Below, piece after piece: positions 1-6,934 of a stretch of 11,905 bases of DNA. The notes below the pieces were generated by a model that was given only the letters and a program-made list of their open reading frames with translations, searched no databases and was not told the origin of the DNA. Location: contig QILY01000038.1 in NCBI GenBank assembly GCA_003232155.1, positions 1 to 11,905 on the forward strand, given 5' to 3'. Source of the stretch: Maribacter sp. (GTDB taxonomy: Bacteria; Bacteroidota; Bacteroidia; Flavobacteriales; Flavobacteriaceae). Numbering within the stretch: the first letter of the stretch is position 1; each line of letters opens with the position of its first letter. Position numbers and translations under genes: made by a program.

Positions 1-6
1 CTCTTT

Positions 7-1008
7 TTAAGGTACTTCTATCTCGTTTACTATTTTATTGATGATTTCTTCTGAGGTAATATTTTCAGCTTCGGCTTCGTATGTGATTCCTATTCTATGT
101 CGCAGCACATCATGTACTATTGCTCTTACATCTTCGGGCACTACATAACCTCTCCTTTTAATAAAGGCGTAGCACTTTGCAGCAATACCAAGGTTTATAC
201 TTCCACGAGGTGAAGCGCCAAAACTAATCAGTGGCTTTAAATCTGCTAGATTATATTTTTCAGGATAACGGGTCGCAAAAACAATATCCAAAATATATTT
301 TTCGATTTTCTCATCCATATACACCTCACGAACGGCCTGTTGTGCACTTAAAATTTGTTTTAGTGAAACAACTGGTTTTACCGTTTCATAGGCACCCAAT
401 AGATTTTGTCTCATAATTAACTGCTCCTCATTCATCTTTGGGTAATCTATTACCGTTTTGAGCATAAAACGGTCGATCTGCGCTTCAGGTAAAGGATATG
501 TTCCTTCTTGCTCTACCGGGTTTTGGGTGGCCATTACTAAAAATGGCTTATCTAATATAAAAGTTGTGTCTCCAATAGTAACTTGTTTTTCCTGCATGGC
601 CTCAAGCAATGCCGATTGTACTTTTGCCGGAGCACGATTAATTTCATCTGCTAAAACAAAATTGGCGAAAATGGGTCCCTTTTTGATAGAGAAATCATTC
701 TCTTTCATATTGAATATCATCGTACCCACTACATCGGCAGGTAAAAGATCGGGTGTAAACTGAATACGGCTAAAATCTCCTTTAACGGCCTTTGATAAGG
801 TATTTATTGCCAAAGTTTTTGCTAAGCCCGGCACACCTTCGAGTAAAATATGACCTTGGCCCAAAAGACCAATTAACAAACGTTCGATCATATGTTTTTG
901 GCCTACAATTACTTTGTTCATTTCTAATATAAGCAAATCTATAAAAGCACTTTCTTTAGCAATTTTCTCGTTCACAGCACTAATGTCAACTGTTGTATTT
1001 TCTTCCAT
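7..1008 (-). CDS. MoxR-family AAA+ ATPase
   Basis: This is a 333-residue cytoplasmic AAA+ ATPase of the MoxR family, whose members act as chaperone-like ATPases, usually with VWA-domain and DUF58 partners. Seen in the sequence: Walker A GVPGLAKT (residues 58-65), Walker B ending in LADEINR (D120, E121), sensor 1 in MATQNP (N162), and a GASPRG motif in the C-terminal lid. Length and motif order match the family, so it appears complete. It reads leftward and stops 6 nt from the window edge. In Bacteroidetes the gene downstream of moxR is commonly DUF58 followed by Bat/VWA genes, but that part is outside the window. The ATG at 1008 puts the usual N-terminal helical segment ahead of the VGQ motif. 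No strong ribosome binding site is seen, as is normal in this phylum. The exact substrate cannot be told. Confidence 0.95.
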   Translation of the reverse strand: MEENTTVDISAVNEKIAKESAFIDLLILEMNKVIVGQKHMIERLLIGLLGQGHILLEGVPGLAKTLAINTLSKAVKGDFSRIQFTPDLLPADVVGTMIFNMKENDFSIKKGPIFANFVLADEINRAPAKVQSALLEAMQEKQVTIGDTTFILDKPFLVMATQNPVEQEGTYPLPEAQIDRFMLKTVIDYPKMNEEQLIMRQNLLGAYETVKPVVSLKQILSAQQAVREVYMDEKIEKYILDIVFATRYPEKYNLADLKPLISFGASPRGSINLGIAAKCYAFIKRRGYVVPEDVRAIVHDVLRHRIGITYEAEAENITSEEIINKIVNEIEVP

Positions 1009-1330
1009 ATAAACTTAAATAATTTTGGTGTTGATTTGTTTAGTCATAAAAAGTTATGCAAAATGAAAATTTATTCAATGAGTAGCTGTTAACAATTGGT
1101 TAAAAAATAAGTTAACCCTCGTATTTTTATGATGTTTTTAAGGTATTCATGCTATAACCGTTATAAAACCTATTTTCAAAGATGGAATTGTTTTTTTGAT
1201 ATACCAAGTAATACAGGTTTTCAAAATATGGTAATGAAAGATAATAAACCAATAAAGAAAAGTTAAAACAGCATTTAGATGCTTATTATTTTAAAGATTA
1301 TAAGCGATTATTTTATAAATTCACAGGCTC
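1009..1330. other. 322-nt divergent intergenic region
   Basis: This gap lies between the divergent starts of the MoxR gene and the ydhF-like gene, so both promoters should be here. It is very AT-rich. I see no credible ORF, RNA gene or terminator. Three GTTAAC-like words (GTTAAC at 1088, GGTTAA at 1098, GTTAAC at 1111) cluster within 30 nt, which could be an operator or chance in AT-rich DNA. I could not find a convincing pair of Bacteroidetes -33/-7 boxes for either gene. Confidence 0.5.
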
Positions 1331-2206
1331 ATGAAAAAGAAGAATAGCTACTCTAGAATTATTGCAGGAACTATGACATGGGGTTCTTGGGGAAAACAAT
1401 TTACGACCAAAGAAATGGTTGGTCTCATGCAACATTGCTTTTCCCTTGGGATTACCACTTTTGACCATGCCGATATTTATGGAGGATATTCAAATGAAAC
1501 CCATTTTGGAAAAGCATTTGCTGAAAGTGACATTTCGCGAGATAGTATTCAACTCATAAGCAAATGTGGCATTCAGCTTATCAATGAAGCTAGAGATAGT
1601 AAGGTTAAGCACTATAATTATTCCAAAGATTATATTATTTGGTCGGCAGAACAATCGCTTCAAAATTTAAAAACAGATTACTTAGACCTTTTTTTATTAC
1701 ATAGACCAAGTCCTCTAATGAATCCCAAACCTATTGCGGAAGCCATTACCCAATTACAAAAAGAGGGGAAAATAAAAGAGTTTGGCGTATCGAACTTTAC
1801 ACCATCTCAAATAACTTTGTTAGAGACCGCTATTCCCGTTTCTGGAAATCAAGTCGAATTTTCATTGACTGCTAATGACGTAATGTATGATGGTTCTTTA
1901 GATGATTGTTTATCTAAAAAACGAATGGCGATGGCATGGAGCTCTTTAGGGTCTTATTTTAAAGAAAACACAGCACAAACTGAACGTGTTAAAAAAGCTA
2001 TAGAACCTATGATGGATAAATATAATGCTACTGCCGACCAATTATTATTGGCTTGGATTTTAATGCATCCATCAAAAATATATCCAGTAGTTGGTACAAC
2101 TTCTAAAGAACGGTTGTCATTAGCTGTTACCGCTGTAGAAATCACCTTAGATATTCAAGATTGGTTTGTATTATTAGAAGCAAGTAAAGGTAATAAGGTG
2201 CCTTGA
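1331..2206 (+). CDS. ydhF: Aldo/keto reductase, YdhF-like
   Basis: This is a 291-residue NADPH-dependent aldo/keto reductase (TIM barrel, cytoplasmic) that reduces aldehydes or ketones; the natural substrate is unknown. The catalytic tetrad is complete: D45 and Y50 in FDHADIYGGY, K78 in SKCG, and H124 in LLHRP. From memory, the closest characterised-genome relative is E. coli YdhF: the stretches DHADIYGGY, SKCGI, SAEQSL, HRPxPLM and FGVSNFTP are shared, and both proteins end in a similar V-P tail. The C-terminal VVGTTSKER segment is the usual cofactor-binding end. The ATG at 1331 gives a start that aligns with YdhF; the next ATG (codon 15) would cut the first barrel strand. Only 24 nt separate it from the SDR gene downstream, so the two are probably co-transcribed. 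No oddities seen. Confidence 0.93.
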   Translation: MKKKNSYSRIIAGTMTWGSWGKQFTTKEMVGLMQHCFSLGITTFDHADIYGGYSNETHFGKAFAESDISRDSIQLISKCGIQLINEARDSKVKHYNYSKDYIIWSAEQSLQNLKTDYLDLFLLHRPSPLMNPKPIAEAITQLQKEGKIKEFGVSNFTPSQITLLETAIPVSGNQVEFSLTANDVMYDGSLDDCLSKKRMAMAWSSLGSYFKENTAQTERVKKAIEPMMDKYNATADQLLLAWILMHPSKIYPVVGTTSKERLSLAVTAVEITLDIQDWFVLLEASKGNKVP

Positions 2207-2230
2207 ATATAAAAGAAAATTAAAATAAAT

Positions 2231-2989
2231 ATGCACATAACAGCCTTAATAACAGGAGCTACAAGTGGTATAGGTATGGCAACTGCTGAATTATTCGCTA
2301 AAAACGGAATACATCTTATTCTTTGTGGAAGACGACAAGAACGACTAGATGAACTTGAGAAAACTTTAGGGGCACAAACCAAAGTACATACTTTGAATTT
2401 TGATGTTCGAGATAGAGACGGAGTCAAAAATGCAATTGAGGCAATACCCCAAGATTTTTCGACTATTGATATTTTAATCAATAATGCAGGAAATGCACAT
2501 GGTTTAGATTTGATTAATGAAGGGAGTTTAGATGATTGGGACGCGATGTTGGATATTAATGTAAAAGGTTTGCTTTATGTTTCAAAAGCAATTATTCCAA
2601 AGATGATCGCTAAACAAAAAGGACATATTATTAATATAGGTTCAACGGCTGGGAAAGAAGTATACCAAAAAGGTAATGTGTATTGTGCCAGTAAACATGC
2701 TGTTGATGCTATAAACCAAGGTATGCGAATGGATTTGAATGCGCACGGCATTCGCGTTGGTGCGGTTAATCCTGGCTTTGTACATACTGAGTTCAGTAAA
2801 GTACGTTTTAAAAATGATGATGAGCGTGCTGAAAAAATATACCAAGGTTTTGAACCTTTACAAGCAGAAGATATTGCCGATATTATTCATTTTGTAGTAA
2901 CACGACCGTATCATGTAAATATTGCCGATTTAGTAGTGATGCCAACGGCACAGGCTTCGGCTACTATTCTTAACAAAGAAACGGTTTAA
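2231..2989 (+). CDS. ydfG: Short-chain dehydrogenase, YdfG-like
   Basis: This is a 252-residue classical short-chain dehydrogenase/reductase (Rossmann fold, cytoplasmic). It closely resembles E. coli YdfG, which is known to oxidise serine and 3-hydroxy acids with NADP. Seen: cofactor motif TGATSGIG (8-15), RR at 34-35 (an arginine pair that favours NADP over NAD), NNAG (84-87), and the catalytic tetrad N110, S138, Y151, K155 (YCASK). Shared with YdfG are GRRQERL, IINIGSTAG, TEFSxVRFK and the HVNI...MP tail. It follows the ydhF-like gene by 24 nt on the same strand, and no terminator is visible between them, so a two-gene reductase operon is likely. A REP-like palindrome begins 4 nt after the stop. 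The substrate is inferred from family only. Confidence 0.93.
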   Translation: MHITALITGATSGIGMATAELFAKNGIHLILCGRRQERLDELEKTLGAQTKVHTLNFDVRDRDGVKNAIEAIPQDFSTIDILINNAGNAHGLDLINEGSLDDWDAMLDINVKGLLYVSKAIIPKMIAKQKGHIINIGSTAGKEVYQKGNVYCASKHAVDAINQGMRMDLNAHGIRVGAVNPGFVHTEFSKVRFKNDDERAEKIYQGFEPLQAEDIADIIHFVVTRPYHVNIADLVVMPTAQASATILNKETV

Positions 2990-2993
2990 GATG

Positions 2994-3077
2994 CGTCTTT
3001 GCAATGAGCACAGCGAAGAAGCAATCTGTCACTTTGAAGCAAAGAATAGGCAGATTGCTTCGTGCCTCGCAAAGACG
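2994..3077. repeat. REP-like intergenic palindrome
   Basis: This is an 84-nt nested inverted repeat. The outer arms are CGTCTTTGC (2994-3002) and its perfect complement GCAAAGACG (3069-3077). The inner arms are GAAGCAATCTG (3018-3028) and CAGATTGCTTC (3051-3061), also perfect, 11 bp. Between outer and inner arms, GAGCAC on the left corresponds to GTGCCTC on the right with a small bulge. The 22-nt loop is 3029-3050. The composition (CGTC-TTGC, GAGGCAC, GAAGCAATCTG) is that of a dispersed REP-type repeat I recognise from intergenic regions of many bacteria. It lies between two co-directional genes, 17 nt before the next ATG, so any transcript reading through carries a strong stem. Confidence 0.85.
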
Positions 3078-3094
3078 AATAATAAATACCCAAA

Positions 3095-4231
3095 ATGATA
3101 AACAAACGTCTCCTCGTAAAAAACTTGCTTGCCCATAATGACGAGAACAGTTTTTATGACAAAAAGCGTTTTATCAATATTGGTCAAAAAGAAGGGAAGG
3201 CCAAATTTTTAAAGCATGTTTGTGCCCTTGCCAATAGCAATCCAAAAAACCATTCTTTTATTGTTGTTGGAGTTGAAGATGAGGATAATAAAATAGTTGG
3301 GGTCGATTTTTTTGATGATAGTAAAATCCAAAATCTGGTCAACGCATATTTAGATAATCCGCCCTTGATTTCTTATGAAAATATTCCTTTTCCACATTTG
3401 CCCGAGGGGAAGGTGGTAGGCTTGATTACCATAAAATCAAACGGAAAAGTATGTACGCTCCGTAAGAATATATGGAAATATTATGGGGGCTCGGTGTTTT
3501 TTCGAGAAGGCAGTATCAGTATGCCCAAAGCCTATAATATTGATTTAAAAGATATCAACTCCCAAGCGGTTTCCAATATTGAACTGCATGCCCGTAATAA
3601 TATTGAATTGACCTTAGATGGCGTAATCGATTTTATCAATAACCGCCACAAAGACTTAGAGAGCAACTACAAAGTTTTTAAAGAGCAGTTTGTGGTCTGC
3701 TGGGCGGGCATTCAAAAAAAAGTAAAGAAAGAAGTCTATTTTTCAAGGGTAGATATTGAATTGATCAATGAACAGGTAAAACTTTTCTACTCTACTTTAG
3801 ATGAGGTAACCATTTCTTATGATGAACATTCATTCACTACCATAGAATATGTACAATTAGGGCTGGGCAAAACCCAAAAATATTACCCATTAGAGAAAAT
3901 GGTTATCAACTTTGAAGCAAATGGCACCTATCAAATTCAGAGCGATTTGATTTTTGAACCCCCACTATATAATAAAAAGACCTTGCACCATATTCTAAAC
4001 GCAAACAACGCTTTATTACAAAAATTGGAAAAGAAAATAGCTTTGACCCCATCAGAAAAAACCGATGTAAAACATTTACCAAACACATATTTGATTTGTT
4101 ATTTAAATGGTTTTGAAAATGCTAAAGATGCCATGGAAAATGCTAGGTCACTTGTTAAGAAATATGATGTAGAGATACACAGTTCACTGAAAGAGGCCCT
4201 GCGTATTTTACGTAAAGTGAAGTATAATTGA
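3095..4231 (+). CDS. AlbA_2 (Schlafen-type) domain protein
   Basis: This 378-residue protein is of the type usually annotated as 'ATP-binding protein' with an N-terminal AlbA_2 (Schlafen AlbA-like) domain, a fold linked to nucleic-acid binding. Roughly residues 18-150 carry the signature: FLKHVCALANS, then IVVGVEDEDNKIVGVD, and later VFFREGSISMP. The usual acidic 'LEFK' entry to the domain is replaced by FYDKKRF. Residues about 150-378 show no domain I recognise; they are soluble, mixed alpha/beta in character, with no HTH or HATPase segment evident, unlike many family members. There is no signal peptide or membrane segment. It stands alone on the plus strand after a REP-like palindrome, and a convergent sugar kinase follows. 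The role is unknown; transcription- or RNA-related functions are possible by family only. Confidence 0.75.
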   Translation: MINKRLLVKNLLAHNDENSFYDKKRFINIGQKEGKAKFLKHVCALANSNPKNHSFIVVGVEDEDNKIVGVDFFDDSKIQNLVNAYLDNPPLISYENIPFPHLPEGKVVGLITIKSNGKVCTLRKNIWKYYGGSVFFREGSISMPKAYNIDLKDINSQAVSNIELHARNNIELTLDGVIDFINNRHKDLESNYKVFKEQFVVCWAGIQKKVKKEVYFSRVDIELINEQVKLFYSTLDEVTISYDEHSFTTIEYVQLGLGKTQKYYPLEKMVINFEANGTYQIQSDLIFEPPLYNKKTLHHILNANNALLQKLEKKIALTPSEKTDVKHLPNTYLICYLNGFENAKDAMENARSLVKKYDVEIHSSLKEALRILRKVKYN

Positions 4232-4267
4232 ACATGAATTAAATAATTGTATGTTATTTAAGAGAAG

Positions 4268-4409
4268 CTCTTAAAACCCTTTGAGAGTAAGGATGATAAA
4301 CAATCTGACTGCGTTATATTTTTTGTGGAATAGCTATGGCTGTTCCAAAAAAACATGCCTTGCATCGTATTCATTATCCTTGCTTTTTGAAAGAAATGAG
4401 TTTTTAGAG
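4268..4409. repeat. Long imperfect palindrome A
   Basis: The convergent gap between the AlbA_2 gene and the sugar kinase folds on itself over about 142 nt. The core stem is GGAATAGC (4327-4334), loop TATG, GCTGTTCC (4339-4346), with one G-T wobble. T-rich sequence on the left pairs with A-rich sequence on the right. Further out, AAGGAT near 4289 matches ATCCTT near 4377, and CTC-TTAAAA near 4268-4275 matches TTTTTAGAG near 4401-4409. The centre of the whole span coincides with the core loop. It is not a normal intrinsic terminator: in both directions the T tract lies before the stem and the A tract after it. Two short overlapping ORFs here are by-products of the palindrome. Confidence 0.6.
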
Positions 4410-4426
4410 GTGTCCTTAACCCAATT

Positions 4427-5368
4427 TCAATATACCATATCACGAGTGGGCAAAGAGGGTATCGCCCCATAACCTGTAGTTGTTATGGCTCCTGCTTTAT
4501 TGGCATTACCTACCATTTTTAAGAGGAGTTCAGTATTTGTCAATATCTCATGAGAATGCCGTAATGCAGCAATTTGCTGCAATAGGCAACCTATAAAAGC
4601 GTCTCCTGCTCCAGTGGTATCAATAGGGTTTACGGGTATACTGGCAATTGTCCGCTTTTTTTCTGTAGTACTGACCAATGTGCCCTTACTGCCTAAGGTA
4701 ATAGTAATAATTTGTGCTCCTATTTCATGTAGTACATTGCAGGCTTCGTTCAAATCTTGTTTTCCTGAAAGTAATTGCGCTTCTTCCAAACTAAACTTGC
4801 ACAAATGCGATTTTTCTATAAAGGGCATACATTTTTTTATGAAAGTTTCCTCATCATCACGCCAAAGGTCACCTCTAAAATTGGGATCAAAACTAATGAA
4901 TGTATTTTGGGTAAGAGCATCAAAAAAATAGCGGCCATAAGCCTCTTCCAATCCCCCGCCCAACAAAGCCGTTGCGGCACCTAAATGAAGAATATTCTCT
5001 TTAAAATTCTTTTTGACTGCCGGGTCATACTTTAATTTTTTATCGGCACCTCTGCTAAAAACAAAATCACGCTCCCCATCTTCTGCTAAAGAAACAAAAG
5101 CAAGTGTAGTGAATATTTTTGAACGTTGTGCTAATGAAATATCAACATGGTTGTCTTTCAACACATTCAATAAAAAAGACCCAAAAGGATCATTGCCCAC
5201 ACAACCAATGAAGGTGCTTTTTCCGCCAAGTTTAGCTATAGCGCAAGCTACATTCGCAGGAGCCCCACCCGCTTTTTTAGTAAATTCAAGGGCTTTAGAT
5301 AGGTCGCTCCCCTGCTTTTCGGCCACGAAATCTATTAAAAGCTCTCCAATACAGTATACGGTGTTCAT
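4427..5368 (-). CDS. PfkB-family carbohydrate kinase (fructokinase-like)
   Basis: This 313-residue ribokinase/PfkB-family kinase phosphorylates a sugar with ATP in the cytoplasm and most resembles fructokinases. Seen: N-terminal IGELLIDF, first signature region GGAPANVACAIAKLGG followed by GNDPFG, and the second PfkB signature DTTGAGDAF (from residue 250), with catalytic base D256 and the anion hole GAGD. Length is normal for the family. It is monocistronic, transcribed leftward, and convergent with the AlbA_2 gene. No transporter, glycosidase or regulator is next to it, so the substrate cannot be inferred from context. The gene is bracketed by two long imperfect palindromes, one 18 nt past its stop and one 79 nt before its start. 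Fructose is the best guess; 2-keto-3-deoxygluconate or another sugar is possible. Confidence 0.92.
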   Translation of the reverse strand: MNTVYCIGELLIDFVAEKQGSDLSKALEFTKKAGGAPANVACAIAKLGGKSTFIGCVGNDPFGSFLLNVLKDNHVDISLAQRSKIFTTLAFVSLAEDGERDFVFSRGADKKLKYDPAVKKNFKENILHLGAATALLGGGLEEAYGRYFFDALTQNTFISFDPNFRGDLWRDDEETFIKKCMPFIEKSHLCKFSLEEAQLLSGKQDLNEACNVLHEIGAQIITITLGSKGTLVSTTEKKRTIASIPVNPIDTTGAGDAFIGCLLQQIAALRHSHEILTNTELLLKMVGNANKAGAITTTGYGAIPSLPTRDMVY

Positions 5369-5447
5369 AGGTTATAGTGCTATATAAGTACAAGATAATC
5401 ACAAAAAACAATACCTTTTAATAATCTGATGTAAAAGAGAAAGTTAA

Positions 5448-5610
5448 TGAACTCGTTTAAACTTTTTGTTTGGAACCGAAAATATTCGCTTTTGTGCTCA
5501 TATGAAGTCATTTTTTATTAGCATAGCATAGCTACGGGTAGTCAAAAATGGCAAAATATGAGTGCAAAATGGAGTATTTGCAGGTAAAAGAAAAAGTTTA
5601 AACGAGTTCA
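5448..5610. repeat. Long palindrome B, MITE-like, 20-bp perfect ends
   Basis: This is a 163-nt inverted repeat in the divergent gap between the sugar kinase and the SPFH gene. The terminal 20 bp are perfect: 5448-5467 is the exact reverse complement of 5591-5610 (TGAACTCGTTTAAACTTTTT). A second block, 5490-5515 against 5544-5569, matches at 20 of 26 positions. Two of the mismatches inside its first 14 bp are G-U compatible when read as plus-strand RNA. The centre falls in GCATAGCATAGC (5521-5532). There is no ORF inside and no clear target-site duplication at the ends. It resembles palindrome A in start (GAA-CTC-TTnAAAC), size and a GAATAGC/GCATAGC centre. It is non-coding, either a mobile non-autonomous element or a structured RNA/DNA element. 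Confidence 0.85.
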
Positions 5611-5621
5611 ATAAGAAGGTT

Positions 5622-5654
5622 TTTGCAACACTTCAAAGAAATCAGTACCTTTTG
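5622..5654 (+). promoter_or_regulatory. Candidate Bacteroidetes promoter for SPFH gene
   Basis: TTTG at 5622-5625 is followed after 20 nt by TACCTTTTG at 5646-5654. This is close to the Bacteroidetes primary sigma consensus TTTG-N19/21-TAnnTTTG, with one extra T in the -7 box. It lies 24 nt before the ATG of the SPFH gene and just outside the right arm of palindrome B. It is a pattern match only. Confidence 0.5.
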
Positions 5655-5677
5655 AAAAACAAATTAAACACTATATA

Positions 5678-6814
5678 ATGAGCTTATTTGATGAAATAAA
5701 AAAGAAACTCAGTCATGAGTTTATCGATATTATTGAATGGTTGGACAATACTGATGATACTATTGTACATCGTTTTGAACGCTACCAAAATGAAATCAAG
5801 AACAATGCGCAACTTATTGTTCGCGAAGGGCAAGTCGCCGTTTTTATAAATGAAGGCCAATTAGCCGACGTTTTTAAACCAGGAACATACACTTTAAATA
5901 CTCAAAATTTACCTATTTTAACCACCTTAAAAGGTTGGAAATATGGGTTTAATAGTCCATTTAAGGCAGAGGTGTACTATGTGAGTACCAGATTATTCAT
6001 TAATGAAAAATGGGGGACTAAAAACCCCTTTATCTTAAGTGATGAACGCTTTGGATTGGTAGAGATTCGTGCATTTGGAACCTATAGTTTTAGAATTAAT
6101 GACCCTGGTAAATTTGTAGTTGATGTTGTAGGAACCGATGGTAATTTTACCAGTTATGAAATAAATGAACATTTAAAAAGTTTGATTGTCACCCGTTTTA
6201 CCGATACGGTGGGTCAAGCTAATTTGCCCATAGAATTATATGCTGCCAATACATCTGAATTATCAGAAACTTGTCAAGAAGTAATGCAGCCCGAATTTGG
6301 ACGAGTGGGTATTGAACTCGAAAAATTCTATATCGAAAATGTATCAATGCCCGAAGAACTTAAAAAAGAGATTTTTGAATACAGTAGGCTTGATAAATTA
6401 GATATGACCAAATTGGCGCAATTCAAAGCAGCAAAAGCGATGGAGTTGGCAGCTGCCAATGAAGGAGGTACAGCAGGTGCAGGCATGGGCATGGGCATGG
6501 GTTTTGCACTCGCACAACAAATGGGCGGTATGATGAACCCTCAGGCCACACAACAACCTTTTGGACAAACACAACAAGGCACAATGGGCCCACCACCAAT
6601 GCCAGTACAAGTGATGTATCATTATGCGGCGAATGGGCAGCAAATGGGTCCTGTTTCTATTGATAAATTGAAAGAGCTTTTTGCTAGCCGAACAGTCAAT
6701 AAAGATTCTTTGGTATGGAAACAAGGCATGCAGAATTGGGCAGCGTTAAAAGATGTAGAAGAGCTAAAATCTTTCTTAGGAAGCAATACACCACCACCCT
6801 TACCAACTAGCTAA
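5678..6814 (+). CDS. YdjI-like SPFH protein with C-terminal GYF_2 domain
   Basis: This 378-residue protein belongs to the SPFH/Band-7 family, in the branch of B. subtilis YdjI (often labelled 'virion core protein-like'). Residues about 1-250 hold the SPFH region, with VREGQVAVFINEGQ near 47 and a family-typical start MSLFDEI-KKLSHEFIDIIEW. A Gly/Met/Ala linker (about 258-300, GMGMGMG) and a Gln/Pro stretch follow. The C-terminus (about 312-367) reads as a GYF_2 (DUF4339) domain: YHYAANGQQMGPVS, then LVWKQGMQNWA. Known YdjI proteins commonly end instead in a zinc ribbon, so this is a domain swap. There is no transmembrane helix; SPFH proteins of this kind sit at the membrane through partners or lipid contact. 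The gene is followed after 120 nt by the YdjG-like gene. The inferred role is membrane-stress scaffolding. Confidence 0.88.
   Translation: MSLFDEIKKKLSHEFIDIIEWLDNTDDTIVHRFERYQNEIKNNAQLIVREGQVAVFINEGQLADVFKPGTYTLNTQNLPILTTLKGWKYGFNSPFKAEVYYVSTRLFINEKWGTKNPFILSDERFGLVEIRAFGTYSFRINDPGKFVVDVVGTDGNFTSYEINEHLKSLIVTRFTDTVGQANLPIELYAANTSELSETCQEVMQPEFGRVGIELEKFYIENVSMPEELKKEIFEYSRLDKLDMTKLAQFKAAKAMELAAANEGGTAGAGMGMGMGFALAQQMGGMMNPQATQQPFGQTQQGTMGPPPMPVQVMYHYAANGQQMGPVSIDKLKELFASRTVNKDSLVWKQGMQNWAALKDVEELKSFLGSNTPPPLPTS
6482..6499 (+). repeat. Three tandem GGCATG hexamers in SPFH linker
   Basis: GGCATG occurs three times in a row within the coding region, giving GMGMGMG in the flexible linker between the SPFH and GYF_2 domains. 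Each copy adds two residues, so copy-number change would keep the frame. Confidence 0.8.
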
Positions 6815-6830
6815 CTTATAGAAATGTTAA

Positions 6831-6865
6831 AGCTCCCTCCCTTCAGATGCGACGTAGCGGGAGCT
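6831..6865. other. GC-rich stem-loop between SPFH and zinc-ribbon genes
   Basis: AGCTCCC (6831-6837) pairs perfectly with GGGAGCT (6859-6865) around a 21-nt loop. The stretch is noticeably more GC-rich than its surroundings. No T tract follows, so it is not a standard terminator. It may be a fragment of a dispersed repeat, or it may affect read-through or mRNA stability between the two genes. Confidence 0.5.
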
Positions 6866-6934
6866 GTGGGCGAGATGAAGCGTTGGCCTATATTATATCC
6901 CGAACTTTGAATTTTTAAAACCCTGCATATTCAA

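Noticed and set aside
1088..1116. Cluster of GTTAAC-like words as an operator
   Set aside because: Short AT-rich words in an AT-rich gap; spacing is uneven (10 and 13 nt), so chance is likely.
2155..2481. 108-codon minus-strand ORF
   Set aside because: Antisense to the YdhF-like/YdfG-like genes, whose reading frames are well supported by catalytic motifs.
4327..4346. Hairpin as an intrinsic terminator for the convergent genes
   Set aside because: The T tract precedes and the A tract follows the stem on both strands, opposite to a functional intrinsic terminator.
4258..4472. Two overlapping short ORFs (about 70 and 63 codons) on opposite strands
   Set aside because: They lie on palindrome A and run into the 3' end of the sugar kinase gene; no domain or convincing start context.
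5013..5387. 124-codon plus-strand ORF
   Set aside because: Antisense to the N-terminal half of the sugar kinase, which has clear PfkB signatures.
6398..6724. 108-codon minus-strand ORF rich in His, Cys and Ala
   Set aside because: It is the antisense of the low-complexity linker of the SPFH gene; composition follows the repeat, not a protein family.
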